Shown here one piece after another: positions 43,276 through 50,715 of a stretch of 64,000 nucleotides of DNA (position 1 is the stretch's first letter; each line of letters begins with the position of its first letter). A model generated the notes under the pieces. The model did no database searches. It had not been told where the DNA came from and was given only the letters and a program-made list of their open reading frames with translations. The stretch spans positions 1-64,000 of the IMG/VR virus record IMGVR_UViG_3300027779_001649; one strand, 5' to 3'. The position numbers and the translations under genes are program-made. Origin of the DNA: a virus.

Positions 43276-44323
43276 AATTATAAGGAGTAAATGCTTTGTT
43301 CTTATAAGGAACTACTTTACTTGCCCATTTCTTTTGACTCGCAAGAACTTTCCGAAACCATTTGTTCTTTTTGGATTCTTCTTTAAACATAATATCTATG
43401 GTTTTCAATTCTGCAACAAGAATATCAGGTGGTGTCTTCATGATACGCACCCCATGCTTTTCAACCATTCTTGATAACGCTCTTGCGTTTTCGGATTGTA
43501 TCCAAGTGAGCCACCACAGATAGGACTCATATGCAGCAGAACGCACTGAGGCACGTTGAGAGTCAGATAGACTCCTCCAGATACCACCATTAATAAGAAG
43601 GTCACCAGTATTACTATGTTCATGTAAACTATTTAGATAGTAATATTTCCAGATAGTTGGAAACCCTAGTCTTTCATCTTCTAATCCACCGACAAATTCT
43701 GCACAGTTGATTACACCTTTCTGTCCAGCAGCAAGAATCTCTCCACCAGGCATACCAATAGTCTGCATACCCATACGAGCATATAGTTCTACATTAATGC
43801 CTGTCTGTCTGCACTTAAAGTTTTTAAGGTCTGCAAGGTTTTCAATTGGACGATGGAACCACCCCAAAGGTTGATTCTGAGTAGGCATAACAGGGAAAGG
43901 GACTACATCCAGTTTCAACACTTCTTGATAAAATGTACGATACATCTCTAGTCCACCACCGTGAAACATCCATCCAAGAAAATCAATACCATCCATTCCA
44001 TATGGGCCTCCTAAAGGAGAGTTAAATAGTCCTAGAGTTTTATCCTTACCCACCCAATAATAACTCTGTGTCCATGCACCTCCCACAGCACCAGATGCTG
44101 TTGCATCAAGAACTTGAAAGGCTGGGACTAAAGCACCAGCAGGTTTAATCTCCATCAGAACTTTACCATCAGTTAGAACTTTAACTTTATCTGCAATGAA
44201 CTTTGCTTGTTCATTGAAAGTACTAACAGCAGGATAAGAACTTGCGATTAAGATTTTTGTGCCCGCAGATGCAGGGGAAAAGGTTAATAGGATGGCAGCC
44301 GCAGCCATATAAATATATTTCAT
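43247..44323 (-). CDS. dctP: TRAP transporter periplasmic receptor DctP (TakP-like)
   Basis: A 358-residue secreted receptor with a clear signal peptide (residues 1-20, AILLTFSPASA cleaved before GTK). The mature part has TGKVLMEIKPAG-like DGKVLMEIKPAGALVPAF, LGWFHRPIENLADLKNFKCRQTG (ligand Arg in the hinge), PGGEILAAGQKGVINCAEFVGG and YYLNSLHEHSNTGDLLING. This follows TakP-type receptors that bind 2-oxo-acids, the Arg making the salt bridge to the carboxylate. It follows DctQ and DctM in the same operon, the standard TRAP set. AAGGAG lies before the ATG. Ligand class is inferred. Confidence 0.88.
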   Translation of the reverse strand: MKYIYMAAAAILLTFSPASAGTKILIASSYPAVSTFNEQAKFIADKVKVLTDGKVLMEIKPAGALVPAFQVLDATASGAVGGAWTQSYYWVGKDKTLGLFNSPLGGPYGMDGIDFLGWMFHGGGLEMYRTFYQEVLKLDVVPFPVMPTQNQPLGWFHRPIENLADLKNFKCRQTGINVELYARMGMQTIGMPGGEILAAGQKGVINCAEFVGGLEDERLGFPTIWKYYYLNSLHEHSNTGDLLINGGIWRSLSDSQRASVRSAAYESYLWWLTWIQSENARALSRMVEKHGVRIMKTPPDILVAELKTIDIMFKEESKKNKWFRKVLASQKKWASKVVPYKNKAFTPYNYAADYYWGK

Positions 44324-44349
44324 GATTACTCCTTATTCAAATCACTTCT

Positions 44350-45594
44350 CTAGTTATTTAGGTACGTTGGTAACCACGTTGCTATACTAGGAATCATAAA
44401 AATAATTATCACAGCAAGTACCTGTATCCACATAAACGGCATCATACCTTTAAATATCATACCCAAATCCCATTCTGGAACGACCTGTTTTATATAATAT
44501 GATGTTAACGCAACGGGTGGTGTTAAGTAGGCAGTCTGTATAACTATCCCTAAACAAACTGCAAACCATAACATATCCACACCAGAACTAATAAGAACTG
44601 GTAAGAATATGGGAACAAATACCAACACTACCACAGGCCATTCAAACGGCCATCCCAATAGATGACATAGTACTAGTATACAACCGACTAATGCCCAAGG
44701 GGGTATTGGTAAAGAATTTAAGGTGTCCACTATCACGTTATCGCCGCCTAGTGCAGTAAAGACCGCACCAAATATTGTGGAGGAGATTGCGAGTAGCATA
44801 ACCACAGCAGAAGTGTCTGTAGTTTTTAATAGAGTTTCTTTCAGTTCTAACTTACCGTTTAACAATGCAAGAACTAATGCACCGAAAGCACCAAACGCAC
44901 CAGCTTCTGTAGACGTTGCAAGTCCAAATAACATAGAACCTAACACAGTAGATATAAGAACTGCTAGAGGGATAACATCTATTAAAACTCTACGATAGTC
45001 TGGTGTCTCTTGTTGTTTGGGTACAGAATGAAATAGACAGTATATCGCATACATTGATGCAATCATTAATCCTGGCACTAATGCTCCAGCATAAAGATCA
45101 ATAATACTAAGGTTCATAGTAGGAGCCATAACTATAAGAGGAACGGATGGTGGTATCATAATAAGAGAACCACCACCAGCAATAACTCCTGCCGTCAATT
45201 TCGGATTGTAACCTAGTTTCATCATATGAGGAGCTGCCATAATACCAAGTAATGTTACAGACGCACCAACTACTCCTGTCGCAAGACTTATCAATACTGC
45301 AATAACAATAACAACTAAGTTAAGATTACCAACTATAGTTTTCATACTATAGAATAGTTTCTCAACTAATCCTGCCTTTTCGCAAATATAACCCATGAAT
45401 ATAAACATAGGTATAGCCATGAATACTTCGTTTGATAATGCGCCGACTAAGTTATAGTACGCAAGATCAAATACATTCTCCCCCATAGAGAGAAATCCAA
45501 AACCTAATGCTAGAAATATAAGAGTGAAAGCTACAGGTAAACCCAAAAATATACCTATAATCATAGTCACTAACATCACAATCGCAAGCAACAC
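44350..45594 (-). CDS. dctM: TRAP transporter large permease DctM
   Basis: A 414-residue membrane protein with about 11-12 hydrophobic helices. Signatures of DctM: GVVGASVTLLGIMAAPHM, VIAGGGSLIMIPPSVPLIV, STEAGAFGAFGALVLALL and LTPPVALTSYYIKQVVPE. It forms the sodium-coupled transport channel. GTG start, with AGGAAG 7 nt upstream. It overlaps DctQ by 19 nt, as is common in bacterial TRAP operons. Length is normal (about 425). Confidence 0.9.
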   Translation of the reverse strand: MLLAIVMLVTMIIGIFLGLPVAFTLIFLALGFGFLSMGENVFDLAYYNLVGALSNEVFMAIPMFIFMGYICEKAGLVEKLFYSMKTIVGNLNLVVIVIAVLISLATGVVGASVTLLGIMAAPHMMKLGYNPKLTAGVIAGGGSLIMIPPSVPLIVMAPTMNLSIIDLYAGALVPGLMIASMYAIYCLFHSVPKQQETPDYRRVLIDVIPLAVLISTVLGSMLFGLATSTEAGAFGAFGALVLALLNGKLELKETLLKTTDTSAVVMLLAISSTIFGAVFTALGGDNVIVDTLNSLPIPPWALVGCILVLCHLLGWPFEWPVVVLVFVPIFLPVLISSGVDMLWFAVCLGIVIQTAYLTPPVALTSYYIKQVVPEWDLGMIFKGMMPFMWIQVLAVIIIFMIPSIATWLPTYLNN

Positions 45595-46019
45595 TTCCTC
45601 ACTTCCTGTACACCATATATCAATAACAAAATTAATCCTAAAGTAATAGAAAATTTATATGGCCATATTATTAATTGCGTCATTGTATTGGAACTCTTTT
45701 CCCATATAGAAATGCTTCTAAAACTATCCATTGCAGAATAGTACGTGAGAATACCAATAGAGGGAAAGAATAGACAGTAACCTAGAAGATCTATGATTGA
45801 TTTTGTTCTATCTGAAAAGTTCTTCCAGTAGATATCTGTTCGTATGTGAGTTCCTTTGGAAAGACTATAACTAGCACCTAATATAATTAATGCGCCATAT
45901 AATTGTGGTACGATATCAACAGCAAAGTCAAATCTTAAATCAAAAAAAAATCTACCTAGAACATTGGTAACAGTTAGTAAAACGATTCCCAAAACAAACC
46001 ATGAATATATTTTAATCAT
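45576..46019 (-). CDS. dctQ: TRAP transporter small permease DctQ
   Basis: A 147-residue protein with four hydrophobic segments, the DctQ topology: SWFVLGIVLLTVTNVLGRFF, the LYGALIILGASYSLSKGTHIRTD signature near residues 40-62, IDLLGYCLFFPSIGILTYYS and a C-terminal helix. It supports DctM and links it to DctP. The ATG follows the oxygenase stop directly (TAG-ATG), so translation is coupled. It is slightly short for the family (about 160). Confidence 0.85.
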   Translation of the reverse strand: MIKIYSWFVLGIVLLTVTNVLGRFFFDLRFDFAVDIVPQLYGALIILGASYSLSKGTHIRTDIYWKNFSDRTKSIIDLLGYCLFFPSIGILTYYSAMDSFRSISIWEKSSNTMTQLIIWPYKFSITLGLILLLIYGVQEVRKCCLRL

Positions 46020-46700
46020 CTACTTCTTAATTTGCATATGAGCATTAAAACTCATACTCCTTCTTTCACCTTTAACATGAAATGGATAGACAAAGTGTTT
46101 TAAATAGGACGGAAAAACTAATAACTTTCCAACCTCTGGTTTAAATTTTACACCATCACTTCGCATATCACAAGCCTCTCCATACATAAATTCAATCAAA
46201 CCATTCGCAGGGTAATGGTCTTCACCATCCTCTTGATATTCTCCTTCCATCTCATCAGGTAATTTTAAATAGATGACGGCTGAAAAGTCACCACTATGTT
46301 TATGCCAAGGATTATACTCCCCAGCATATTGACTGACTATCCAGCTCTGTGTTAAATGGATGTTATCTAATTGGGGAACAGTACTATGTCCTGACATCTT
46401 GTACCAATTATATGCTCTATTCTTGTCTCTTATATAATTTAGGTAGTCCAGACATCCCCTCTTCATAGTATCAGAGAGATACTTCTTATCATCATCAGAG
46501 GAAATTGGTATCTGAATTTCCTTATGAACCTTGCCTACCAGATTATCAGACCAATCCCATTGAGCACTTTGTTGCTCACTACTTAGTATCTTGTCTCCAA
46601 CCTTATTTACAATTTTAACGAACGTCTCTGGTACAGAGGTTTCTAAAATCGTAGGACTGAATACTTCATGCCAAATCTTATCCCCTCTTATCTTAGTCAT
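46020..46700 (-). CDS. 2OG-Fe(II) oxygenase-like protein (TIGR02466 type), TRAP operon
   Basis: A 226-residue protein with NPWHKHSGDFSAVIYLK (His133, His135, Asp138 as metal ligands), a jelly-roll strand NGLIEFMYG, and LLVFPSYLKHFVYPFHVKG with distal His and the Arg pair in GERRSMSF. It lies in the operon just before DctQ. One possibility is that it acts on a solute imported by the TRAP system, but this is inference. It overlaps the LTRPNTD gene by 8 nt. Confidence 0.75.
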   Translation of the reverse strand: MTKIRGDKIWHEVFSPTILETSVPETFVKIVNKVGDKILSSEQQSAQWDWSDNLVGKVHKEIQIPISSDDDKKYLSDTMKRGCLDYLNYIRDKNRAYNWYKMSGHSTVPQLDNIHLTQSWIVSQYAGEYNPWHKHSGDFSAVIYLKLPDEMEGEYQEDGEDHYPANGLIEFMYGEACDMRSDGVKFKPEVGKLLVFPSYLKHFVYPFHVKGERRSMSFNAHMQIKK

Positions 46701-46995
46701 CTATTTCTTCATTTGCGGCAGATGCGGTTATCTCATTTTCAATACAGTAAATATCTCTTGCATTAAAAAACTCTTGGGCATCTGCTTCTTCGTTAAAATT
46801 AAATCTACTTTCATAAGTATCAAATAATGCTATTGCCGTCATTACCAAACCATCGTCTGAAATTATCTTAGAGACAATTCGCCGTTTTCCTGACTTATCA
46901 TATTTCCAACTAAGTGTATGAAATTTTTCTGACATTGGATACCATTCAACATCTGTGTTCGGACGGGTTAAAGTATACGTTTGTTTAACACTCAT
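46693..46995 (-). CDS. Small LTRPNTD-family phage protein, copy 2
   Basis: A 100-residue paralogue of the protein at 36204-36515: LTRPNTDVEWYPM near the start, then IVSKIISDDGLVMTAIALF and an acidic C-terminus. It is again next to a PP-loop-type gene (46985-47692), here a decayed one, with an 11-nt overlap. Function unknown. Confidence 0.65.
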   Translation of the reverse strand: MSVKQTYTLTRPNTDVEWYPMSEKFHTLSWKYDKSGKRRIVSKIISDDGLVMTAIALFDTYESRFNFNEEADAQEFFNARDIYCIENEITASAANEEIDD

Positions 46996-47692
46996 TTAAA
47001 TTGTTCTCCTTTACTGGGCTTCGTCTATTATAAAATACTTTTCCTTCAGAACTTATTCCATAGACACACCCCTGTTCATATTTATATGTTCTAATCATAT
47101 GATTACTCATCTGGGGGCCTCTCTCTATGTATTTGTTGTTTGCCCAACCCTCAAATGATGGATGCAGATAAAATGGTTGAAAATTTTCTATAGGAAAAGA
47201 ATCCCCTTGAAAATTACTAAGAACATTCCAAGATTGTGTTAAAAGGAAATATCTAACTCTCTCTTTCCACCGTCTATCCACAAAGGTAAACAGAGTACTG
47301 TATTCATGGGGAGTAACAACTACCCGTGTCAGTATACGAGGATTATTTATATTAAATTTAAATAATTGATCTGAAGGACATACTTCTTTAAGATATTTTG
47401 AGACAACATCATCCTCATACACCTCTATCTCCTTGTCCATATCTCTTAACTTACAGGCCCTTTCGTAACATAATTGTGTAAATCCTTTATCATCTAGATC
47501 ATTATTATATTCATATGGTGGAGATTTGTAGTATGTACCATCCATTTCAAATGGGGTATCAATAAACTCACCCTCTTTGTCATTCACATAACTGTAGGAC
47601 GGTTGACCATACTTAATAATCAAGTCATGTTCTTTTATACTCTTCGCAGATTTGACATTGCGTAGCTCTGGTGTAACATAAACAAATTTCAT
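46985..47692 (-). CDS. Decayed PP-loop paralogue (catalytic motif lost)
   Basis: The 235-residue product matches the PP-loop proteins at 50697-51848 and 35011-36204 on both sides of the active site, but not in it. RDMDKEIEVYEDDVVSKYLKEVCPSDQL aligns with the paralogue's RDMGKHIEVFYSGGVDSTAMLYALKEVCP; the SGGVDS motif and about five residues are gone. About 90 residues after that motif are also missing, while the C-terminal half (FLLTQSWNVLS, NFQPFYLHPSFEGWANNK) is kept. It is an open frame, so it may still bind a partner without catalysis. It diverges from the plus-strand island; only 18 bp separate the two starts. Confidence 0.65.
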   Translation of the reverse strand: MKFVYVTPELRNVKSAKSIKEHDLIIKYGQPSYSYVNDKEGEFIDTPFEMDGTYYKSPPYEYNNDLDDKGFTQLCYERACKLRDMDKEIEVYEDDVVSKYLKEVCPSDQLFKFNINNPRILTRVVVTPHEYSTLFTFVDRRWKERVRYFLLTQSWNVLSNFQGDSFPIENFQPFYLHPSFEGWANNKYIERGPQMSNHMIRTYKYEQGCVYGISSEGKVFYNRRSPVKENNLNEC

Positions 47693-47710
47693 ATCAATAT
47701 ATATAAGGGT

Positions 47711-48367
47711 ATGGAACCACCTTATAGATTAGGTCTTGTTGCCACCAGTAGAAGTGGAAGTACATATTTTCGTAGATATCTTTGCGATAAATATGGTCTA
47801 CACGATTCGGCCTCATGGTTAAAACACAATCCCTATGAAAAGATAAATGAAGCCCCCTTTGCAAAGAAACATCATATTCTAAAAATTCTAACACACTATG
47901 TTCCTGATGATGAAATAGATGAAGTTATATCAGAATCAGAAACAGTATGGTTATATAGAAAGAATACGTTTAAGCAGTTTCTCTCTCATGTCTACCGACT
48001 AATAACCAAGATAAATTTGGTATATAAGAAGGAAGAAATAGAGTTTTTAAAAAATAGTATTCCAAACAATAGTATTGTAGCCACAACAGAACAATACGAT
48101 ACTTTCATGAGAAGACTTGAAAAATTTTGGGATTTATTTTATAGTAGAAATAAAGGAACACTAGTAGAATATGAAAAATTTGTTTCTGATCCAAAAGAAG
48201 TTGGTTGGGAAATTATGGAAGACTATAATTTAGAATGGATAACGTGGGAATCTATGGAGCCGGAATCACATGGATGGCCTGATATTAAAATACCATTGAA
48301 AATGTCCATAGATTATGAAAATAAATTTAAAAATATAGAGGAAATTAGGAAATGGTTTAATGGGTAG
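47711..48367 (+). CDS. Sulfotransferase-like P-loop protein, copy 1
   Basis: The 218-residue product opens with VATSRSGSTYF at residues 10-20, the PRSGST-type 5'-phosphosulfate loop of sulfotransferases, and later has VEYEKFVSDPKE, resembling the 3'-phosphate-binding Y-E-x-x-x-x-D region. Sulfotransferases move sulfate from PAPS to sugars or other acceptors. A second, divergent copy follows with an 8-nt overlap. An APS-kinase-like gene lies at 14286-14744. The phosphosulfate loop is shared by other P-loop proteins, so the assignment is tentative. Confidence 0.65.
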   Translation: MEPPYRLGLVATSRSGSTYFRRYLCDKYGLHDSASWLKHNPYEKINEAPFAKKHHILKILTHYVPDDEIDEVISESETVWLYRKNTFKQFLSHVYRLITKINLVYKKEEIEFLKNSIPNNSIVATTEQYDTFMRRLEKFWDLFYSRNKGTLVEYEKFVSDPKEVGWEIMEDYNLEWITWESMEPESHGWPDIKIPLKMSIDYENKFKNIEEIRKWFNG

Positions 48368-49097
48368 ATATTGTTTAATTTGCACTCCACGGTCTGGTTC
48401 ATTTTATGTTCAAAATTATATATCCAAAATTTTTGACTTAGAATTTGGTAGTGAATGGTTTGGTAGAGTTAAGCATGTTGGATATAAAGGTATGGAGACT
48501 TCTTCAGTAGATATAGACCACAGTGTTAATGAAGACTTATTAACTAATGAAGAAATAAGTAAGAGATTAGTATATTTAAAAAACTACGAAACCTCATTTA
48601 TTATTAAATGTATGCCGTTCCAATTATCAAATACAATAGAGAGAAAAGACTTACCCGATAAAGAAAAAATGGAAGTTGCAACAAAAATTATGAAGAATTT
48701 TGATTTGATTTATATGGAAACTAAAGATAAAGTATCCCAGTTTTGTTTTGATGTTATATCTAAGAATCAAGATATTGGTAAAAGAAATTTCACCCACTAC
48801 AATCCTGATATAAGACAAATACCCCTAGAAAACTCAATGACTGCAACTAGAGAAAACTACGAGAGTTTTTGTGAACGTCAAGACTTCGTTACTAGGTTTC
48901 AAGAAAAAAATTGGAAAGGTGAGCCCATAATAGTATGGGAAGATTTTATAAATAGTCCTAATATTGAAATGACAAAAATTAAAGATTGGTATAAAATTGA
49001 TGAAAAAAATATTACAGTGAATAGACCCATCATCTCACATGCAGCTTATAAATTGGTCTTTAGTAATTATGGAGAAATTGAAAAATGGTTTGGATAG
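48360..49097 (+). CDS. Sulfotransferase-like P-loop protein, copy 2
   Basis: The 245-residue product starts MGRYCLICTPRSGSFYVQNY with the phosphosulfate-type loop TPRSGS at 9-14, and has IIVWEDFINSP in the place of the Y-E-x-x-x-x-D motif. Like its neighbour it ends in a GEIEKWFG-type tail. The two are about 30 residues different in length and appear to be an old duplication. It overlaps the APH-like gene by 13 nt. Confidence 0.65.
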   Translation: MGRYCLICTPRSGSFYVQNYISKIFDLEFGSEWFGRVKHVGYKGMETSSVDIDHSVNEDLLTNEEISKRLVYLKNYETSFIIKCMPFQLSNTIERKDLPDKEKMEVATKIMKNFDLIYMETKDKVSQFCFDVISKNQDIGKRNFTHYNPDIRQIPLENSMTATRENYESFCERQDFVTRFQEKNWKGEPIIVWEDFINSPNIEMTKIKDWYKIDEKNITVNRPIISHAAYKLVFSNYGEIEKWFG

Positions 49098-49657
49098 ACG
49101 GAAAAAATATGCCTAAATGGCACAGGAATGATGATTTTCTACATGACCTTGCTATATCATTGGTAGAAGTTCATACCAGAGAACCTCAGAACGAACCAGA
49201 AACAAATATGTTTAAGATAGCAGATGGTCTTGATACCTCTGATCCATTTGTTAAGGAAGCAGTAAGGCACTTCAATGTAATAAGAGAAGACTTAGCATGT
49301 AAGAGTGCAGTTCTACATGGTGATTTGTGGAACGAGAATATAATCATAAAAGAAAATGGTAGATTATCAGGACTGATTGATTGGGAACACACTCAAATAG
49401 GCGACCCTCATTGGGACTTCCGTATGATTAGAAGATTTATAGGCTGGGACGATTTACATTGGCTTATCACTTTGTATAATGCTAAGGCTCAATATAAAAT
49501 TAATTCTGCTACTATTTACATCTTAGATAAACTAGCACTTTGCCATCAGTATCAATATAGACTAAGAAAAAATGATAGCCCTCTTTGGAACGACACCGCA
49601 TTATTTAAAGAGTATATGGAAAGATGGCCAGTGTGCGTTAATGAAATATCCGACTAG
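49085..49657 (+). CDS. APH/choline-kinase-like phosphotransferase, C-lobe only
   Basis: The 190-residue product has the APH catalytic and metal motifs: VLHGDLWNENIII near residues 76-88 (catalytic Asp80 and Asn85) and GLIDWEHTQIGDPHWDF near 96-112 (Mg-binding Asp99). Normal family members are about 300 residues; the N-terminal ATP-binding lobe is absent. It may be a remnant, or work as a binding or regulatory protein. GGAG lies 9 nt before the ATG. It overlaps neighbours on both sides within the plus-strand island. Confidence 0.7.
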   Translation: MVWIDGKNMPKWHRNDDFLHDLAISLVEVHTREPQNEPETNMFKIADGLDTSDPFVKEAVRHFNVIREDLACKSAVLHGDLWNENIIIKENGRLSGLIDWEHTQIGDPHWDFRMIRRFIGWDDLHWLITLYNAKAQYKINSATIYILDKLALCHQYQYRLRKNDSPLWNDTALFKEYMERWPVCVNEISD

Positions 49658-50237
49658 AACATATAACTTTTATAATAAGCCTATTAATCTAGATATAGTT
49701 CCCAGATGCACCCTCCTTTGTTCCAAGTGTATGAGACAATCAGATTTTTATAAGTTTGTAGATAAAAGTAAATTAGAAGAGATAAGTATAAAAGACTACG
49801 AAAAGATTCTCAACTGTTTTTCATATGTTGAATGGTGTGGTCAAACTGGTGACCCCATATTTCATACTAAATTCTTTACTCTTCTTGAGATGAGCAGGGG
49901 TACTAAATTAGACATCCATACTGCCGCCTCACATAAACCTAAAGAATGGTATAAGAAAGCATTTAAAACTAATAAAGATGCAAAGTGGATATTTGGGGTA
50001 GATGGGTTACCAAAGGACAGCCATATCTATAGAATAAATCAAGATGGTGAATTCCTATTTGAAGTTATGAAAATGGGATCAGATATGGGTTTAGAGATTC
50101 AGTGGCAGATGATAAAGTTTAAGTATAATCAAAATAACATAGATGAAGTAATGCAGCTCTGTAGAGATAATTCTATCAGTTTTAAATTAATAAGATCCTC
50201 AAGGTTCGTATCAGATGACCCACTCAGACCAATTTAA
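49641..50237 (+). CDS. Radical SAM core protein, split type, second copy
   Basis: The 198-residue product has CxxxCxxC at Cys23/Cys27/Cys30 (PRCTLLCSKCMRQ), EWCGQTGDPIFHTKF, DIHTAASHKPKEWYKKAF and WIFGVDGLPKDSHIYRINQDGE. These match the radical-SAM protein at 39256-40113 step by step. The C-terminal cysteine domain is again in the next gene. I took ATG at 49641, after the previous gene's reading, because the longer start lies in the APH-like gene. It is about 87 residues shorter than copy 1. Confidence 0.8.
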   Translation: MKYPTRTYNFYNKPINLDIVPRCTLLCSKCMRQSDFYKFVDKSKLEEISIKDYEKILNCFSYVEWCGQTGDPIFHTKFFTLLEMSRGTKLDIHTAASHKPKEWYKKAFKTNKDAKWIFGVDGLPKDSHIYRINQDGEFLFEVMKMGSDMGLEIQWQMIKFKYNQNNIDEVMQLCRDNSISFKLIRSSRFVSDDPLRPI

Positions 50238-50715
50238 ACCAAGATGTATATCAGGACAATGTTTAGGGCATTCTAATAAGGGGTACTTAGTTCCTTGTTG
50301 TTTTGTAGATGCATTTTATGATAATATTGAGAAAAAGAAACTCATACATCATGATAACGATAAACTTAATGCATTGTGGGATACATCCTTAAAAATTTCC
50401 AATAATAACCATATACATGATATAACAATGAGTGATATATGGATGGATTTTTATACCATGTTACAGGATAAAGATCAAGAGAAACCTTTAATGTGTATTA
50501 AGTGTTGTGACCCTGTATATACTAAGGAGTTAAAAGAAGGTGAAATAGCTCCAACACGATTTAGCCAGAAGACTAATCCAGTACATGCTGTCAGCAGAAG
50601 AAGTACAGAAGTAACTCATGTGATAAAGATTAATAGTATGTCAGTAAATGATGAACTTTTGGTGATGACCTCATCTGGCCGACCTAAGCCAAAAGATTAT
50701 AAACAAAGAGAATGA
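50215..50715 (+). CDS. Cysteine-rich SPASM-like companion, second copy
   Basis: The 166-residue product has FKPRCISGQCLGHSNKGYLVPCC near residues 7-29 and MCIKCCDPVYTKEL near 94-107, paralogous to the companion at 38885-39265 (EPRCLSGKG-GYLIPCC and CKKYC). It starts 23 nt inside the radical-SAM gene, in the +1 frame. It has a longer Ser/Arg/Thr-rich C-terminus than copy 1. The last 19 nt overlap the PP-loop gene of the other strand. Likely an auxiliary Fe-S module for the radical-SAM partner. Confidence 0.65.
   Translation: MTHSDQFKPRCISGQCLGHSNKGYLVPCCFVDAFYDNIEKKKLIHHDNDKLNALWDTSLKISNNNHIHDITMSDIWMDFYTMLQDKDQEKPLMCIKCCDPVYTKELKEGEIAPTRFSQKTNPVHAVSRRSTEVTHVIKINSMSVNDELLVMTSSGRPKPKDYKQRE

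Noticed and set aside
47344-47351. TATAAATA octamer on the minus strand inside the decayed PP-loop gene
   Set aside because: Internal to a gene and about 350 nt from the next start, so probably a chance match.
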